Of a stretch of DNA of 9,382 nucleotides, positions 7,013 through 9,382 are shown piece after piece (the stretch's first letter is position 1; each line of letters opens with the position of its first letter). The position numbers and the translations under genes are program-made. The stretch spans positions 1 to 9,382 of the forward strand of contig DGQR01000248.1 of assembly GCA_002390825.1 (NCBI GenBank), read 5' to 3'. The DNA comes from Rhodoferax sp. UBA4409 (GTDB lineage Bacteria > Pseudomonadota > Gammaproteobacteria > Burkholderiales > Burkholderiaceae_C). The notes beneath the pieces were generated by a model that searched no databases, was not told where the DNA came from, and was given only the letters and a program-made list of their open reading frames with translations.

Positions 7013-7966
7013 TTACTTGCTGGCTTTGGTGACCAGCACCACATCGGTCTGGATGGCAGCAGGCATGTCGGCTTGCTTTTTCTTCTCGGCCAGTGCCTTC
7101 AGTGCAATTTCGATACCGAATACCGCTTGCTTCGCACCAAACTGGTCGGCAGTCGCCAGCATGCGGCCATCGGCCAACATGGGCTTCACCGCGCCAATGT
7201 TGTCGTAGCCCACAACCTTGACCTGACCTTCTTTGCCAGCGGCCTTGACGGCAGCCACTGCACCCAGCGCCATGTTGTCGTTGCCGACCAACAGGCCCTT
7301 CAAGTCGGGATGCTCACGCAGCATGCCGGACGCCACGGTGTTGCCCTTGTCGATTTCCCAGTTGCCGGACTGCACGCCCACCACGGTGGCGCCCACAGCC
7401 TTCATGGCGTCCTGGTAGCCCAGGGTGCGCTGCTGCGCATTGAAGGTGGTGGATACACCTTCAATGATGCCAACCTTGTCACCGGCCTTCAGGCCCTTGC
7501 CCAGGAAGTCGCCCACCAGCTTGGCGCCGGCACGGTTGTCAGGACCTGCGAAGGGAATCTGGATGCCCTTTTCTTTTTGGGCAGCGGCGTCGAGCTGGTT
7601 GTCGATGTTGACGACCAAGATACCCGCATCGATAGCCGTCTTGAGCACGGGCACCAGGGCCTTGGAATCAGCGGGCGCAATCACAATCGCGTCCACCTTC
7701 TGGGCCATCATTTGCTCGATCATGCGGATTTGGGCCGCAGTGTCTGTTTCGTTCTTGATGCCGTTGGACACCAGGCTGTACTTGGCCGCGTTGGTCTTGG
7801 CATGGGCCTTGGCGCCATCTTCCATGGTGCGGAAAAATTCATTGGCCAGCGACTTCATCACCAAGGCGACCTTGGGTTTGTCGGCGGCCAGGGCTGGGGT
7901 TGCAAAAAACCCAGCCATCAGGCTCAAAGCCAGGGTGGTTTGTACGGTGCGGCGATTCAATTTCAT
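7013..7966 (-). CDS. rbsB: Periplasmic sugar-binding protein of the ribose ABC transporter (RbsB-like)
   Basis: Captures the sugar in the periplasm and delivers it to RbsC; it may also present it to a chemoreceptor. It has 317 residues. The N-terminus is a classical Sec signal peptide: KLNRR, a hydrophobic core about 10-22, then PALA, with predicted cleavage after Ala27. The mature part is a type I periplasmic binding fold with VALVMKSLANEFF, IVIAPADS, NIDNQLD, GIIEGVSTT, GNDNMALGA and VVGYDNIGA. Compared from memory with E. coli RbsB ligand residues, Asn42, Phe44, Phe45, Asp122, Arg180, Asn229, Asp255 and Gln275 are kept. Asn64, Arg90 and Phe164 of the E. coli mature numbering are replaced by Ala97, Asn123 and Trp203. 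The ligand is therefore probably a pentose or related polyol, with ribose favoured by context only. ATG 7966 has a strong Shine-Dalgarno (AGAGGAGA). It is first in the operon. Confidence 0.9.
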   Translation of the reverse strand: MKLNRRTVQTTLALSLMAGFFATPALAADKPKVALVMKSLANEFFRTMEDGAKAHAKTNAAKYSLVSNGIKNETDTAAQIRMIEQMMAQKVDAIVIAPADSKALVPVLKTAIDAGILVVNIDNQLDAAAQKEKGIQIPFAGPDNRAGAKLVGDFLGKGLKAGDKVGIIEGVSTTFNAQQRTLGYQDAMKAVGATVVGVQSGNWEIDKGNTVASGMLREHPDLKGLLVGNDNMALGAVAAVKAAGKEGQVKVVGYDNIGAVKPMLADGRMLATADQFGAKQAVFGIEIALKALAEKKKQADMPAAIQTDVVLVTKASK

Positions 7967-8070
7967 GGTCTATCTCCTCTGAGTTGTTGACTTTTCATGC
8001 GTGGCAGAAAGGAACGCTGGAGGTCCCATGGCCTCGCCAAAGTACGTTTCTGCTCCTAAATGCTAACGTA

Positions 8071-8094
8071 GCAAACGTTTGCGCAAACGTTTTT
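8071..8094. promoter_or_regulatory. Predicted RbsR operator, two overlapping LacI-type sites
   Basis: GCAAACGTTTGC at 8071-8082 is a perfect 12-bp palindrome around CG 8076-8077. It is followed at once by GCAAACGTTTTT (8083-8094) around CG 8088-8089. Together, bases 8073-8092 form a perfect 20-bp palindrome centred between 8082 and 8083. GCAAACGTTTGC is the known core type for LacI-family proteins with a TVSHV recognition helix, such as PurR, and the rbsR product here has that helix. The position, about 105 bp upstream of the rbsB start, fits repression at the operon promoter. Binding by RbsR is inferred. Confidence 0.85.
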
Positions 8095-8243
8095 CTCATT
8101 GGGAGAAACCCTAGATGCTTGCAAAGCGCATCTCGCCCGAAAAGGCAAACCGCTCATCGACTGAACCGCCGCTCCCCTTCAAAACCCCTAGATGTAACAA
8201 CGTCATAAAACCTTCACAAACTAGTCATTCAATAGGGTTTTCC

Positions 8244-8259
8244 CACCCCGTACGGGGTG
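8244..8259. repeat. 16-bp perfect palindrome in the chemoreceptor leader
   Basis: CACCCCGTACGGGGTG is a perfect palindrome that folds as a 6-bp GC-rich stem with a GTAC loop. On the plus strand it is followed by CTTGTTTCCC and then, 11 bases after the palindrome, by the AGAGG ribosome binding site (8270-8274) of the receptor gene. It could be a protein-binding site, a leader hairpin or a weak terminator/attenuator; the following T content is modest, so I do not call it a terminator. Confidence 0.7.
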
Positions 8260-8279
8260 CTTGTTTCCCAGAGGTTGTC

Positions 8280-9382
8280 ATGCGCGTGTCCACCCGGCTG
8301 TTTGTGTTGGTTGCCAGTCTGGCGGCTTTGTTATTGGTGATTGGTGGCTTTGGTGTCTACGGTGCACGGCAGTCCAACGACGCCTTGCGCTCGGTGTACC
8401 AAGAGCGCACCGTGCCTGCGGTGACGCTGGGACAAATAGATGCCCTGACCTTCAGCAGCCGCATGCATGTGGCGCAGGCCTTGGCCAACCCCTTGCCGGA
8501 TGTAATCGCATCCAGCGTCAAAGAGATCGCCGCCAACCAAAAGCAGATTACCGACACCTGGGCGCAGTACCGCGAGCATCCGCTCGAGGGCGAGGCTGAA
8601 ACTTTGGCCGCTGATTGGGAAAAAGCATTCAAGGTGTACGACGAACAAGGCCTCAAGCCCGCCGTGGCTGCCTTGCTGGAGAACGACATCACCACCGCCC
8701 AGGCCGCCATGGTGGAGAAGATGACGCCTTTGTCTGCGCCGGTGAGCCGCAGCATTCAGGCGCTGCAACAACTCCAGATCGAAGGGGCCAAAACCGAGTT
8801 TGAGGCTGCGGGCGGCCGCTATCGCACCCAGTGGTGGGGCAGCGTGGGCCTGATCGGTTTCGGGCTGCTCTGTGCCATCACGTTTGGTTGGAGCACGGTA
8901 CGCAACCTCACCGCGCAGCTGGGCTGCGAGCCGGCGCAAGCCAACGAGGTCGCACAGCGCCTGAGTGCGGGTGACTTCAGCGCGGATTTGCGTATCGCCG
9001 CTGCTCCGCACAGCCTGATGGCGCAGCTGGGTGAAATGCAACACAGCCTGAGCGAGGTGGTGGCGCGCGTGCGTCAGTCGTCTGAGGCGGTGTCGGGCGC
9101 GAGTGCGGAAATCGCCTCGGGCAACCACGACCTCTCCAGCCGCACCGAACAGCAGGCCGGCGCCATTCAGCAAACAGCCGCTTCCATGGAGGCGCTGGGC
9201 GACACGGTGCGGGTGAACGCCCAACGCGCGGCCCGTGCCGATGCGTTGGCCCGCACGGCCTCAGACGCCGCCAGCCAAGGGGGCGAAGTGGTCGCCAATG
9301 TGGTGAGCACCATGCAAGAGATCAACGACAGCTCGCGCCGCATTGTGGACATCATCAGCGTGATTGACGGCATTGCCTTCCA
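8280..9382 (+). CDS. Methyl-accepting chemotaxis protein, 3'-truncated by the window end
   Basis: Transmembrane chemoreceptor that should control CheA through CheW. 367 codons are visible with no stop; families of this shape run to about 510-560 residues. The start is ATG 8280, with AGAGG six bases upstream. TM1 is about residues 7-29, and a periplasmic, mostly helical region spans about 30-184, the size of a four-helix-bundle ligand domain. TM2 is about 187-207. A short HAMP-like linker follows, with LGCEPAQANEV (commonly GGEP in betaproteobacterial relatives) and LSAGDFS. The cytoplasmic helix begins with ASGNHDLSSRTEQQAGAIQQTAASMEAL, the usual first methylation region, here with QQ at the modified pair, which in relatives is deamidated or methylated after processing. 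The sequence ends in IVDIISVIDGIAF, just before the conserved hairpin tip. It is divergent from rbsB, so a role in sugar taxis is possible but unproven. Confidence 0.95.
   Translation, partial: MRVSTRLFVLVASLAALLLVIGGFGVYGARQSNDALRSVYQERTVPAVTLGQIDALTFSSRMHVAQALANPLPDVIASSVKEIAANQKQITDTWAQYREHPLEGEAETLAADWEKAFKVYDEQGLKPAVAALLENDITTAQAAMVEKMTPLSAPVSRSIQALQQLQIEGAKTEFEAAGGRYRTQWWGSVGLIGFGLLCAITFGWSTVRNLTAQLGCEPAQANEVAQRLSAGDFSADLRIAAAPHSLMAQLGEMQHSLSEVVARVRQSSEAVSGASAEIASGNHDLSSRTEQQAGAIQQTAASMEALGDTVRVNAQRAARADALARTASDAASQGGEVVANVVSTMQEINDSSRRIVDIISVIDGIAF

Larger units (their letters stand above)
7967..8279. other. Divergent intergenic region between rbsB and the chemoreceptor gene
   Basis: This is the only long non-coding stretch. 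It contains the rbsB Shine-Dalgarno (AGAGGAGA on the minus strand, 7973-7980), the double RbsR-type operator (8071-8094), and a 6-bp inverted repeat TTTCTC/GAGAAA (8092-8097 and 8103-8108). It also holds an inverted repeat AGATGC/GCATCT (8113-8118 and 8128-8133), repeated AAACCCTA elements, a 16-bp palindrome (8244-8259) and the receptor Shine-Dalgarno (AGAGG, 8270-8274). It is more AT-rich than the flanking genes around 8055-8240. I searched both strands for sigma70-type hexamers at normal spacing and for a FliA-type motif (TAAA, about 15 bp, GCCGATAA) and found nothing convincing. The two promoters must lie here but I cannot place them. Confidence 0.85.

Noticed and set aside
8040..8055. Possible auxiliary operator around AGTACGTTTCTGC
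   Set aside because: Only the CGTTTCTGC half resembles an operator; the other half does not match, so I do not annotate it.
8106..8240. Telomere-like or CRISPR-like interpretation of the AAACCCTA repeats
   Set aside because: There are only three imperfect, irregularly spaced short elements, one inverted, with no repeat-spacer periodicity and no associated genes.
8331..9224. Minus-strand open frame of 297 codons opposite the chemoreceptor
   Set aside because: The plus-strand frame has two membrane segments and clear receptor signalling motifs; the antisense product is Arg/His-rich with no family resemblance.

Overview
The window reads as chromosomal DNA from a betaproteobacterium, most likely Burkholderiales (Comamonadaceae-like, e.g. 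the Rhodoferax/Polaromonas/Acidovorax neighbourhood). The basis is high GC coding sequence with strong third-position GC, the style of the chemoreceptor signalling domain, and the protein sequences themselves; the genus is inference. Nearly all of the window is coding, with one true intergenic region of about 310 bp (7967-8279) and one structured intercistronic gap of about 108 bp (6905-7012).

Left part (1-1896, + strand): the 3' end of nadC (quinolinate phosphoribosyltransferase, start outside the window), overlapping by one base with nadA (quinolinate synthase, an iron-sulphur enzyme). Together they cover the last two steps of de novo NAD synthesis up to nicotinate mononucleotide.

Middle part (1915-7966, - strand): a complete ribose uptake and utilisation operon transcribed right to left in the order rbsB-rbsA-rbsC-rbsR-rbsK-rbsD. 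RbsB (periplasmic binding protein), RbsA (double ATPase) and RbsC (permease) import the sugar. RbsD converts the pyranose to the furanose form, RbsK phosphorylates it, and RbsR, a LacI-family repressor encoded inside the operon, should control it. The last three genes are tightly coupled by 1-bp and 4-bp overlaps. A near-ideal LacI/PurR/RbsR-type operator, actually a double one, lies upstream of rbsB at 8071-8094. Two tandem stem-loops sit between rbsB and rbsA.

Right part (8280-end, + strand): the first 367 codons of a transmembrane methyl-accepting chemotaxis protein, divergent from rbsB and cut off by the window end before the hairpin tip of its signalling domain. Its leader contains a 16-bp perfect palindrome just upstream of the ribosome binding site.

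I do not see an undescribed multi-gene system: all nine genes belong to well-known families. The points worth a second look are regulatory or specificity details: the overlapping double operator, the rbsB-rbsA RNA structures, ribose-pocket substitutions in RbsB, the chemoreceptor placed next to the binding protein, and the C-rich leader of rbsC that has no Shine-Dalgarno sequence.
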